A DNA stretch of 16,390 bases from Candidatus Peregrinibacteria bacterium CG10_big_fil_rev_8_21_14_0_10_49_16 (GCA_002772605.1 PFDS01000006.1:1046-17435), one strand, 5' to 3'. Counted from the first letter of the stretch, positions 1-6,488 are shown. Made by a program: numbers and translations. Notes: generated from the letters alone by a model not told the origin.

Positions 1-501
1 GCTACTTGCGATGGCAATCGCCAAGGCTGTCGCCAGCGCGGCGTACTGCTGATGTACCCCACGCATGTTGTCGTTCATGAATGGCAACATAATGATGGCA
101 TTGACCATGGCATACGCGAAGCCGCCAAGCAGAATGCTTTTCCACGCCCCGAAGAGCCACCCCCACTCGCGAATGCTCCGCGCGGAGTTCTTGATAAGGT
201 CATTCTTCTTCTGACGCGCAGTTTCAACTTCCTCATGAAGAAGCCGCTTGTTGCGCTCAATGCCACGCGCGAGGGACAAGGCCCCCATGCGTACCCGTAT
301 CATGTATAACCCCTCCGGAGTTTGGGGCGGGAAACACGCGGAAATCGCATCGAACGAACTGTTGATCGTCTTGGCGCTCCTTTTCAGTGGTCCATCCCCG
401 GACTCTTCTTCCACGTACAGACTGTATCCCAAATCCAGTACCTGTACCGGCGAGACATCCTGCGCTTGCAATGTGCGTTCTTGATGTATGACATCACTCA
501 T
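1..501 (-). CDS. Partial membrane protein of unknown function (N-terminal 167 residues)
   Basis: The minus-strand frame from the ATG at 501-499 stays open for 167 codons to the window edge, so the gene is 3'-truncated. I do not recognise the family. Residues 1-70 look soluble. Residues about 75-112 are rich in Arg, Lys and Glu and probably helical. Residues about 116-141 form a hydrophobic segment (GAWKSILLGG, then NAIIMLP), and a second begins near 153 (YAALATALAIAIA) and runs off the edge. The start is well supported: AAAGGAGGTGA lies 5 nt upstream and a TTGACT-N17-TATAAA promoter about 70 nt upstream. Such a strong SD is unlike most genes in this window, which have none, so this gene may be acquired or regulated differently. 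Plus-strand frames over this stretch are shadows. Confidence 0.75.
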   Translation of the reverse strand, partial: MSDVIHQERTLQAQDVSPVQVLDLGYSLYVEEESGDGPLKRSAKTINSSFDAISACFPPQTPEGLYMIRVRMGALSLARGIERNKRLLHEEVETARQKKNDLIKNSARSIREWGWLFGAWKSILLGGFAYAMVNAIIMLPFMNDNMRGVHQQYAALATALAIAIASS

Positions 502-536
502 CTCTCACCTCCTTTTCGGTGGAAGGAAAGGATCAC

Positions 537-566
537 AGGTCCAGTCCGCCTAGGCCGACTGGACCT
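537..566. repeat. 30-nt near-perfect palindrome at the transcript start (operator or 5' hairpin)
   Basis: AGGTCCAGTC at 537-546 pairs with GACTGGACCT at 557-566. The centre is the palindrome GCCTAGGC (548-555), and the only mismatch is C547 against C556. It covers the predicted +1 of the minus-strand promoter. It could be an operator for a dimeric regulator, or a stem-loop at the 5' end of the mRNA. There is no U-tract on the minus strand, so a terminator for that transcript is unlikely. Confidence 0.6.
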
Positions 567-569
567 ATC

Positions 570-598
570 TTTATACTTTCCGTAAGCCAGAAAGTCAA
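570..598 (-). promoter_or_regulatory. Sigma70-type promoter for the partial membrane protein gene
   Basis: On the minus strand, TTGACT (598-593) and TATAAA (575-570) are separated by exactly 17 nt, each one base from consensus. The predicted transcription start near 563 gives a leader of about 60 nt that opens with the palindrome at 537-566 and ends with a strong SD. Confidence 0.7.
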
Positions 599-656
599 CC
601 TTTCCAATCCAGTGCTCTGTATTCGCCTGTGAGAACAGGTAAGATAAGAGGGGTTA

Positions 657-730
657 TAGACGCTTAGCTCAGTTGCTTAGGATTCTCTTGAGAATCCGTA
701 GTAAAGGAATTGCCGCTCGATCCTTATCCA
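657..730 (+). pseudogene. Degenerate tRNA-like remnant upstream of tRNA-Trp
   Basis: Positions 661-675 are identical to 759-773, covering the acceptor end, D-stem and start of the D-loop of the tRNA-Trp below. A CTCGATCC block resembling the T-loop follows at about the right distance (CGATCC at 718-723; the offset is 57 nt here and 52 in the intact gene). Between them GGATTCTC and GAGAATCC form an 8-bp stem where the anticodon arm would be. No T-stem or acceptor pairing can be built, so it is probably not functional. It may be a tRNA duplication left by an integration event. The outer limits are approximate. Confidence 0.45.
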
Positions 731-755
731 AAAACAGGACAAAATATGTTTGCAT

Positions 756-831
756 AGGCGCTTAGCTCAGTTGGTAGAGCGTCGGTCTCCAAAACCGAAG
801 GTCGTAGGTTCGATCCCTACAGCGCCTGCCA
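756..831 (+). tRNA. tRNA-Trp (anticodon CCA)
   Basis: All arms fold: acceptor AGGCGCT with AGCGCCT, D-stem GCTC with GAGC, anticodon stem TCGGT with ACCGA around loop CTCCAAA (anticodon CCA, reading UGG), a 5-nt variable region, and T-stem GTAGG with CCTAC around TTCGATC. The discriminator is G and the CCA end is encoded. The length is the standard 76 nt. Anticodon CCA supports ordinary UGG decoding; a Trp-UGA code would be expected to carry a UCA anticodon. The antisense of this tRNA gives a common spurious ORF. Its 3' end is partly copied at 911-920, and the accessory genes begin just downstream, which makes it a plausible integration target. Confidence 0.97.
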
Positions 832-861
832 GAATGAAATAGCCACCAACCGGTTTCCAGA

Positions 862-932
862 ATGTGTCATCTGCGAGCGGCCGGCCATAGCCCGAAGGCG
901 ACGGCTGGCCGCGCCTGCCACATTGGACACAT
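862..932. repeat. Nested inverted repeat downstream of tRNA-Trp
   Basis: The outer arms ATGTGTC (862-868) and GACACAT (926-932) enclose an inner stem, GCGGCCGGCC (877-886) with GGCTGGCCGC (903-912), which pairs fully if one G-U is allowed. The 10 nt at 911-920 (GCGCCTGCCA) repeat the 3' end of tRNA-Trp at 822-831. There is no U-tract, so this is not a classic intrinsic terminator. It may be a structured processing signal or the scar of an attachment site. I see no gene between 832 and 998. Confidence 0.5.
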
Positions 933-998
933 AACCTGTTTGCCTTTGGGGCATAGAGGCTGGTGAAGTCCAGAGTCACTATCTCTTCCTGATTCTTT

Positions 999-1673
999 AT
1001 GGGCATTCTAAATTACTTCTTCGGTAAAACGTCAGAAAACTCAGGCAAAATCCCAACTCATAGCCATCTTGCATCTTTGCTCTTGGCATTTGCAATGCAG
1101 GAATTGTCTTCGATTGGGAAATTACTCCCGAAAGAAAAACGCTTAGATGTTTTGATACCCCACCTTGCTTTTGAGCTACTCGCATATCATCAATCTTTAA
1201 TAATATTGCACATTGCAAATAAACAAAAACTTTCAGACAGAGGAGCCGCTGAACTGGGTATAGCCATCACTAAAGCAGTTATCGTCTCCGCAAAAGAAAT
1301 CGATGTCGGAGTCGATATTGAAAAAATTCTTACCCAAATGCAGTTTCATCAAACTATCAGTGACTACCTTGAAAATAATCATGAGATATCCCGTCTGAAT
1401 GAGGAGAATTTCACCCGACTGTTGCACTTCTTGGGTTCGAGCCCTTCGGAAGCAAATTATATCTTGGAGCGAGCCGTAATATCCTTCACGCGGCTTCTCG
1501 GAACAGTTAGAGATTCCGGCCAAAATAAATCGCAAAAGATAGAATATGAAGAGCTGATTCCACGAGATGCATTTGATGTTTTAGAGTGGTGGACAGTCCA
1601 TATGACTGCGACAACTGGGCTAATGGAATCGCTCACAACATCCATGCACGATGCCTCTTCTGAAAAAACATGA
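999..1673 (+). CDS. Hypothetical helical protein, first gene of the accessory cassette
   Basis: A 224-residue protein I do not recognise. It is soluble and appears mostly alpha-helical (LLLAFAMQELSSIGKLL near 27-43; several amphipathic helices from 60 to 175). There is no signal peptide, clear membrane span or catalytic motif. It ends with a Ser/Thr-rich tail. The ATG at 999 has no SD and I found no convincing promoter; the stretch upstream holds tRNA-Trp and the nested hairpin. Its stop overlaps the next start by 4 nt (ATGA), indicating translational coupling with the membrane protein. The stretch looks richer in A+T than the recombinase and the backbone, which suggests transfer. Confidence 0.8.
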   Translation: MGILNYFFGKTSENSGKIPTHSHLASLLLAFAMQELSSIGKLLPKEKRLDVLIPHLAFELLAYHQSLIILHIANKQKLSDRGAAELGIAITKAVIVSAKEIDVGVDIEKILTQMQFHQTISDYLENNHEISRLNEENFTRLLHFLGSSPSEANYILERAVISFTRLLGTVRDSGQNKSQKIEYEELIPRDAFDVLEWWTVHMTATTGLMESLTTSMHDASSEKT

Positions 1674-1996
1674 TTGATCAGAACGCCACAAATCGGCCTC
1701 TCGATATCGTGAAGATACTTGTCGTTTTAGCACTCCTTTTTGCAGTAGCTGATTTACCATATTTCTATTACCAGCTTCTTCGGTGGATTGTGTGTGGTAC
1801 TGCTGCATATTCTGCATACCAAGCATACGAGAAACAGAAGACCGTGTGGATGTGGATATTTATTAGTCTTGCCATTCTTTTTAATCCAATCGCTCCGATT
1901 TATTTTACACGTGCAATCTGGCAATTTCTTGATGTGGGAACGGCGGTTGTGTTCTGCGTTAGCCTCTTTATTGAGAGGCCTAAACTCATTCGTTAA
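1670..1996 (+). CDS. Small membrane protein, DUF6804-like
   Basis: A 108-residue integral membrane protein with about four hydrophobic segments: 15-30 (VKILVVLALLFAV), 32-50, 58-73 (VWMWIFISLAILFNPI) and 85-101. The blocks YYQLLRWIVCG, AYEKQK followed by W, and LFNPIAPIYF match my memory of the DUF6804 family of small bacterial membrane proteins of unknown function; I could not check this by search. It overlaps the preceding gene by 4 nt and is followed after 21 nt by the next, so it is probably part of one operon. In this setting it could be the membrane partner of the soluble proteins on either side, but that is inference. Confidence 0.8.
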   Translation: MIDQNATNRPLDIVKILVVLALLFAVADLPYFYYQLLRWIVCGTAAYSAYQAYEKQKTVWMWIFISLAILFNPIAPIYFTRAIWQFLDVGTAVVFCVSLFIERPKLIR

Positions 1997-2017
1997 TTCT
2001 ATTCTCTACTTTCAATA

Positions 2018-2476
2018 ATGAAAATTTCACCTCAAGAAATGGCCTCTGGCATGTATCTTGCTTTTGTTCGGGACACTACTAAAGAACCGGTAAGGGATGT
2101 GGACGGTAATATAATTTTCGACAAAAATGAGCAGCGGCTTTTGCTTTTGTCTCACGTCTACAGCATGTTGGATGCTCGGGGTTTGTCAGATGCGAAGCTT
2201 CAACTGCTATCTGTTTTTGTAGCAGATAATCGGAAAATAAAGAATGAGGCAGATTTAATGGTTGAAATGCTTGTCGTGATAGATTTTATAAAGAAATTCA
2301 AGTCCTCTTCTGATCAAATGCTTAAAGAGAGTTCTGAGCATTTTTTCAAGGATTTTCAGTTTTCTAAAAAACTAAATCCTGTACAAAAATACCTTGTATT
2401 CAGTTGGTATGTTGAACGCATAAAAGCGATTGATTTAGTCTTTCAATCAGTGCTTGATAAACATGAGTCGAATTAA
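2018..2476 (+). CDS. Hypothetical helical protein, third gene of the accessory cassette
   Basis: A 152-residue soluble protein of unknown family. It is mostly helical and charged, with no membrane span or signal peptide. Residues about 1-40 carry a short acidic, glycine-containing stretch (RDVDGNIIFDKNEQ), and the rest is helical (LLLLSHVYSML, LMVEMLVVIDFIKKFK, LVFSWYVERIKAIDLVF). No nucleotide-binding or metal motif is visible. The start follows the DUF6804-like gene by 21 nt without an SD, and the next gene begins 26 nt after its stop. Its overall character resembles the 224-residue protein of the same cassette, but I cannot show homology. Confidence 0.75.
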   Translation: MKISPQEMASGMYLAFVRDTTKEPVRDVDGNIIFDKNEQRLLLLSHVYSMLDARGLSDAKLQLLSVFVADNRKIKNEADLMVEMLVVIDFIKKFKSSSDQMLKESSEHFFKDFQFSKKLNPVQKYLVFSWYVERIKAIDLVFQSVLDKHESN

Positions 2477-2502
2477 ATGGAGGACGGTATCCAAGATTTG
2501 TT

Positions 2503-3165
2503 ATGATAACTACACAGTTAATGCTGGCGTACATCCGAAGGCAAAGAAAAGTTTTTCAGCTTTGTTTGACCATTCCTAGTCTGCTGTGCCTGGCTTTTGC
2601 AATAATTTGGATCAGCACAGGAGATGCCTCATGGGAGCCGTGGACAGTAATTACTGCAGCAGCGGTTGCTGTTGGACAACTCGCTATGACATTTGTAGAA
2701 AACTCTTTGCCGAAAGCAATTCGAGACATGGATATCGATGAAATGAAGTCAGTGATCATTCACTCCGATCCCAAATCCGATTGGACCCGAACAGATACGG
2801 TGATCTCCATGAATTATGCTTTCAAGAAAGATCCAAACCTGCGAATCGTTCACTCGTATGGAGACGACGGAGTCCACATCCCGGACTTTCAAGAGCAATG
2901 GGCAAATAAGTTTGATTCCCCCAAAGCTGCCAGTCATTTTTATGGTGTCTATTACGGGACAGCACTGCTTGAACAAGCAGTGCTCGTTATGGTCGACGGA
3001 GGGCGCGCCGATTTACCGTTGCCCGACCGCAGCACGCTGGTTACGGATGAATTTACGTACTCTATAGCACGCATAAAAGATGGGATGCATACGCTGGATA
3101 AATATATGAAATGGGCTGGCATTTCAGTGTCAGATATTTCAGCGCATGATGCCATCATCGAATAA
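2503..3165 (+). CDS. Two-TM protein with C-terminal soluble domain, unknown function
   Basis: A 220-residue protein. Two hydrophobic helices at about 18-38 (FQLCLTIPSLLCLAFAIIWI) and 46-66 (PWTVITAAAVAVGQLAMTF) form a hairpin, so the N-terminus and the remaining 150 residues lie on the same side, probably the cytoplasm. The soluble part contains SDWTRTDTVISMNYAF, HSYGDDGVHIPDF and VYYGTALLEQAVLVMVDGG and matches no domain I know. Two-TM plus soluble-domain layouts occur in several membrane effectors of defence systems, but nothing here identifies it as one. It is the last gene of the cassette. A GGAGG 16 nt before the ATG is too far to act as an SD. Its last 27 nt overlap the 3' end of the recombinase gene on the opposite strand. 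Confidence 0.8.
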   Translation: MITTQLMLAYIRRQRKVFQLCLTIPSLLCLAFAIIWISTGDASWEPWTVITAAAVAVGQLAMTFVENSLPKAIRDMDIDEMKSVIIHSDPKSDWTRTDTVISMNYAFKKDPNLRIVHSYGDDGVHIPDFQEQWANKFDSPKAASHFYGVYYGTALLEQAVLVMVDGGRADLPLPDRSTLVTDEFTYSIARIKDGMHTLDKYMKWAGISVSDISAHDAIIE

Positions 3166-4536
3166 CAACGATCCACTTTTAAGGATCAGCTTATTCTTCA
3201 ACCCACCAAGCAGCTGCCGCTTCTCCTCCATCGTCCCATTCCTCAGCAGGTACTCGACGTACTTCCTCTGATTGATTTTCTGCGCCTTCTGTTTGTCCGT
3301 GATACCCAGTACATCCGACGCGAAGCGGGAGAACCGCTCGAATTCATCATCGATCTTCCGCTTCACGGCGGAGGCGTTCAGATCGAGACCGTCGAGCAGC
3401 TCGATCAGTTGTTCGATCAACGGCCCTTCCTTGATCGGCGGCTCCTTGCAGTGCCGGTTCCGCGTATGCGTACAGCGGTAGTAGACATGGCGGCTGACGG
3501 AGCCATCCATGAGCTGCTTTTTCTTCTCATCGGCGGTGATTCCCAATCCGCAAGTGCCGCAGATCAGGAGCCGCGTGAAAGCGAATTCCTTTGCACCCCA
3601 TTCGGGGAAGGCAGGCCGCTCCAGTGCTCGTTGCACATCATCGAAGAGTTGCTGGCTGACCAGCGGTTCGTAATCCCCTTGATACCAATTGCCGCCCCCG
3701 ACGGGATACTCGAAGCGTCCTGTGTAGTACGGGTTATGGAGGATTGTGAAGATCATACTGAGTGAGAGGCGCTTCCCGTTTCGGGAAAGGAAGCCTTGCT
3801 CATGGATCCAGTCATAGAGGAATCTTCCGCTGCGATGCTCGCATGCCACCTTCTCGTAGAGCTGCCTTATGAAAGGGGCACGGACGGGATCGGGGACGAC
3901 GCGACTCTTCGTTTCACCCAGCTTCCGTTCCGTGAGATAACCAATGGGAGGGATGCAGGGGCGGTATCCCTGTTCGGCTCTCGCTCGCTGCCCCCGCTTC
4001 ACATTGAGTCCGCGGTTGTCATTCTCCAGCTTCGCCTGCGAACAGAGAATCATCAGGAGAAACTTCTCATTCGGATTATTCGTAAACCGCTGGCCATGCG
4101 TGCGGATTTCCTTCAAGAGTCCCTGGTCCATCATGTCGACAAGCGATCCCAAGTCCCCGGCGTTTCTCGAAAGCCTGTCAGGTGCCCAAGTGAGAATTCC
4201 GCCGAACAGTCCTTGCCGGATATCCTTGAGTAGCTGGTTATAGACAGGACGTCCGCTCGACGCTTTTGCCGAGTGACTTTCTCTCCGGATTTCTGTGATA
4301 TTCAGCCTCTCTCTTTTTGCCAGTTCCATCATCTCCTTCACCTGCGATTCAATGGAGAGCGCTTGCCGCTCATCGTCCTCGGAAGACTTGCGGGCATAGA
4401 GGCAGTAGCGGGTACCTTCTGGATCTGGTTTTTGTTCCCCATGCCATGGAGTTGATGGTCTATCAAGAATGGTCTGCGGTGTTTGTTCTGCGAGGCTCGA
4501 CATTGGATGCATATGGGACAGTGGGTATGTCTCCAT
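3139..4536 (-). CDS. Large serine recombinase (resolvase/invertase type)
   Basis: Site-specific recombinase of the large serine family, cutting and rejoining DNA through a 5'-phosphoserine link. Numbered from the upstream TTG at 4557: the resolvase catalytic domain spans about 50-190, with YARKSSEDDERQALSIESQ (likely nucleophile Ser58 in the Y-x-R-x-S motif) and APDRLSRN (catalytic Arg128 and Arg131). A recombinase domain runs from about 200 to 310 and includes ILHNPYYTGRF. A zinc ribbon has C333xxC336 and C362, C370. A charged helical tail to 472 follows. I chose the ATG at 4536 (465 aa); TTG at 4557 and ATGs at 4512 and 4503 are possible and none has a good SD. All key residues are present, so it looks active. 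It probably mobilises the adjacent accessory genes, and the repeat array lies just upstream. Confidence 0.93.
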   Translation of the reverse strand: METYPLSHMHPMSSLAEQTPQTILDRPSTPWHGEQKPDPEGTRYCLYARKSSEDDERQALSIESQVKEMMELAKRERLNITEIRRESHSAKASSGRPVYNQLLKDIRQGLFGGILTWAPDRLSRNAGDLGSLVDMMDQGLLKEIRTHGQRFTNNPNEKFLLMILCSQAKLENDNRGLNVKRGQRARAEQGYRPCIPPIGYLTERKLGETKSRVVPDPVRAPFIRQLYEKVACEHRSGRFLYDWIHEQGFLSRNGKRLSLSMIFTILHNPYYTGRFEYPVGGGNWYQGDYEPLVSQQLFDDVQRALERPAFPEWGAKEFAFTRLLICGTCGLGITADEKKKQLMDGSVSRHVYYRCTHTRNRHCKEPPIKEGPLIEQLIELLDGLDLNASAVKRKIDDEFERFSRFASDVLGITDKQKAQKINQRKYVEYLLRNGTMEEKRQLLGGLKNKLILKSGSLLFDDGIMR

Positions 4537-4577
4537 CAATGCCGCAACATTTCGCAAAGGCTAGGCGAAAAGTCGAA

Positions 4578-4732
4578 AAATGAGACACAAAATCGCACCC
4601 CCTGAGTACTGTCCCATTTGTCTCATTTGGCAGATGAAATTCCTGTTGTCCAGTATGAGTCTGGAAGCCCCGAAGTACTGTCCAATTCTGTCCAATTCAC
4701 CCACCCCAGTACTGTTCGGAATTGTTCGGATT
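4578..4732. repeat. Three-unit CCCC-AGTACT array, each unit with its own tandem 9-10-mer pair
   Basis: AGTACT occurs at 4605, 4674 and 4708, each time preceded by CCCC (2 nt, 2 nt and 0 nt away). Starting at the last T of AGTACT, each unit has two tandem copies of a short word. Unit 1 has TGTCCCATT and TGTCTCATT (4610-4627). Unit 2 has TGTCCAATTC twice, perfectly (4679-4698). Unit 3 has TGTTCGGAAT and TGTTCGGATT (4713-4732). The word differs between units but is nearly the same within each unit. An inverted copy of the unit 1 word, AAATGAGACA, lies at 4578-4587 opposite TGTCTCATTT (4619-4628). The array lies between the recombinase start and the transporter promoter and may be a recombinase or regulator binding region. 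Confidence 0.75.
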
Positions 4733-4896
4733 ACCCCCTCACATTCACCCCGACCTGTCCGCCCCCGTGTCCTTGGAACCCCACCCCTCAAAAACGCCCT
4801 CTGGGATTCAAAGTGCTATCATCACGTCCGGTCCCCTCTGCCAGCCTTCGCTGTGCAAAGGTCGGCCGATTGTATACATCCGGACCATGCTATACT
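4733..4896 (+). promoter_or_regulatory. C-rich intergenic stretch ending in an extended -10 promoter for the AI-2E gene
   Basis: From 4733 to about 4798 the plus strand has repeated runs of four or five C, with few open reading possibilities. The promoter is TGC-TATACT (extended -10, hexamer 4891-4896), ending 7 nt before the ATG at 4904, so transcription should start at or next to the start codon. TTGTAT at 4870-4875 is a poorly spaced -35 (15 nt); the extended -10 would compensate. Confidence 0.6.
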
Positions 4897-4903
4897 CACC
4901 AAC

Positions 4904-5965
4904 ATGCAAGAAACACAACTACGCACAGCCTTCTTCCTCTTGCTCCTCAGTGGTGTCCTAGTGCTCGTCTTTTTCATCTTGCAGCCGTATCTCATCACAT
5001 TATCAATTGCAGCAACTGCTGCAGTGATTTTGTATCCCATCTACAACGTGTTGCTTTCGAAGCTGAAGGAGCGCAAAACAATCGCAGCGTTTTGTATGGT
5101 GGCACTTACCATCCTCTTACTGCTGGTGCCTCTTACCTTCTTTGGCATACAGATCGCAACAGAGGCCACAGATGTGTATCGAGCACTTCAAGGGGAAGAT
5201 TCTGCATCATTCCTCAAGGACGTGATTGGCATGGTCGAAGGCTTGGCTCAGCAATACATACCCGCTACTGTCTCGTTCGATTTAAACCGGTATGCCGGAC
5301 AAGCTCTCAATTGGATTGCCAGTAATCTGCAGTCGTTCTTTGCAGGAACACTGCGTGCAGTGCTGCTCATATTTTTAGGCATTGTTGCCTATTTTTATAT
5401 GCTCCGTGACGGCAAATCGTTTACCAAAGCTCTCACCGAACTCAGCCCCCTAGCAGAAGACGAAGACCGCAAGATACTGGACCGTCTGCGGCAAGCCATG
5501 AATTCTGTCATTCGCGGTTCGTTGATCATCGCCATTTTGCAGGGGATCGTGACCGGAATAGGGCTCGCTATTTTTGGCATCCCAAGCGCAGTGCTGCTGG
5601 GAAGCATTGCAGGTGTAGGCGCACTCATCCCTTCGGTTGGCACTTCCATCATTCTTGCACCGGTGATTATCTATTTATTTGTGACCGGAGAGTATTTCTC
5701 TGCAGTTGGCCTCCTCCTTTGGGGAGCATTCGCTGTCGGGCTGATCGATAATTTCCTGCATCCGCTACTCGTTGGCCGAGGCATGAAGATGCATCCGATG
5801 TTTGTCTTCTTCGCAGTCATCGGAGGAATTGCCTTCTTTGGAATCTCGGGTTTCATCCTTGGTCCGTTGATTATGAGCTTGCTATTTGGACTCCTGGAAA
5901 TCTTCAGGAATACCATAAAACCGAATGCCACATTGACCGCGCCGGATCGCCAAGGGTTCGGATAG
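4904..5965 (+). CDS. AI-2E family transporter (PerM/UPF0118 type)
   Basis: Polytopic inner-membrane protein of the AI-2E/PerM family; members export small molecules or ions, and the substrate here cannot be told. It has 353 residues, typical for the family. Hydrophobic segments lie at about 8-48, 58-84, 150-166, 205-227, 228-260, 264-283 and 299-335. Family motifs are VAYFYMLRDG (161-170), ILQGIVTGIGLAIFGIP (211-227), LIPSVGT (241-247), IDNFLHPLLVGRGMKMHP (281-298) and GISGFILGPL (313-322). I chose the ATG at 4904 because it starts right before the first membrane helix and sits 7 nt after a TATACT -10. The frame stays open upstream to 4580, but that extension runs through the repeat array and resembles no protein. 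It converges on the pilin-like gene across a 78-nt gap. Confidence 0.93.
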   Translation: MQETQLRTAFFLLLLSGVLVLVFFILQPYLITLSIAATAAVILYPIYNVLLSKLKERKTIAAFCMVALTILLLLVPLTFFGIQIATEATDVYRALQGEDSASFLKDVIGMVEGLAQQYIPATVSFDLNRYAGQALNWIASNLQSFFAGTLRAVLLIFLGIVAYFYMLRDGKSFTKALTELSPLAEDEDRKILDRLRQAMNSVIRGSLIIAILQGIVTGIGLAIFGIPSAVLLGSIAGVGALIPSVGTSIILAPVIIYLFVTGEYFSAVGLLLWGAFAVGLIDNFLHPLLVGRGMKMHPMFVFFAVIGGIAFFGISGFILGPLIMSLLFGLLEIFRNTIKPNATLTAPDRQGFG

Positions 5966-6043
5966 CATCCAACACGCCCTGCCAGAATTCATGGATGAAC
6001 CAAGGTTCCCCCATGGACCCCCTCCTTCAAAGAGTCACACATA

Positions 6044-6475
6044 TCATCGTTCTACGAAAATCTCCTCTCCCATTTCCGCATTAGGAGCAGAGACACGCAC
6101 TTTCCCGTCTTCCATTTTCTGAATGCGGTATTCTGTGCTGCGATTGTCGAGAGCGAATGGATCGATGAGCAGATGTGCTTCCGCAATGTATGGAGCAAGG
6201 TCAGACAAATCAACCAATCCCGTGCAATCCAGCGCATCGAATTGACAAATTTCCTGCGCTCCACTCGTGATCCCTTGAGGAAACAAACTTCGATGGTCCA
6301 CTGCATACTGGTACAGGGAGTCAAGAATACGCTCTATGTCTTGCTGGCGTTTTTCGTTACGCAGGAGTGGCGAATCTTCGCTCGCCTTCCACCCTGCCAC
6401 TGCAATACCAAGAAGAAGAACAACAAGGCCGCCAAAAAAGAAAAACTCTAAACGCGTGAGGGGATGTTTGGACAT
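6044..6475 (-). CDS. Pilin-like membrane-anchored protein
   Basis: A 143-residue protein with one N-terminal hydrophobic helix (LEFFFFGGLVVLLLGIAVAGW, 9-29), then a long polar helix (RNEKRQQDIERILDSLYQYAVDH, 39-61) and a small soluble domain with two Cys (77 and 84) and conserved-looking ends (YRIQKMEDGKVRVSAPNAEMGEEIF). The helix followed by DIxxILxxLYQYAxDH matches pseudopilins of CPR bacteria, where Glu in the first helix corresponds to pilin Glu5. The usual prepilin peptidase site (KGF or similar before the helix) is missing: the N-terminus reads HPLTRLEFF. It may therefore stay as an uncleaved membrane anchor. The start is fixed by a TATACT -10 (6488-6483) 7 nt before the ATG. It lies 75 nt downstream of topA on the same strand but has its own promoter. 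Confidence 0.75.
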   Translation of the reverse strand: MSKHPLTRLEFFFFGGLVVLLLGIAVAGWKASEDSPLLRNEKRQQDIERILDSLYQYAVDHRSLFPQGITSGAQEICQFDALDCTGLVDLSDLAPYIAEAHLLIDPFALDNRSTEYRIQKMEDGKVRVSAPNAEMGEEIFVER

Positions 6476-6482
6476 GGTGAAT

Positions 6483-6488
6483 AGTATA
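6483..6488 (-). promoter_or_regulatory. -10 element (TATACT) for the pilin-like gene
   Basis: TATACT on the minus strand (6488-6483) with only ATTCACC between it and the ATG. The start codon falls at the expected +1, so the transcript is probably leaderless. I see no good -35 at 17 nt. Confidence 0.5.

Noticed and set aside
52..585. Three overlapping plus-strand frames at the left end
   Set aside because: They are shadows of the minus-strand partial gene, which has a promoter, an SD and membrane helices.
862..932. Nested hairpin considered as the tRNA-Trp terminator
   Set aside because: No T-run follows on either strand, so a classic intrinsic terminator is not supported.
767..1006. Minus-strand 79-residue frame containing VGIEPTTFGFGDRRSTN
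   Set aside because: It is the antisense translation of tRNA-Trp and its flank, a well-known type of spurious protein.
4578..4732. Array considered as a CRISPR
   Set aside because: The units are only three, spacing is irregular (69 and 34 nt), repeated words differ between units, and no cas gene is present.
4580..4903. 108-codon N-terminal extension of the AI-2E transporter
   Set aside because: It runs through the repeat array and the promoter and has no family similarity; the ATG at 4904 fits the first membrane helix and the -10 position.
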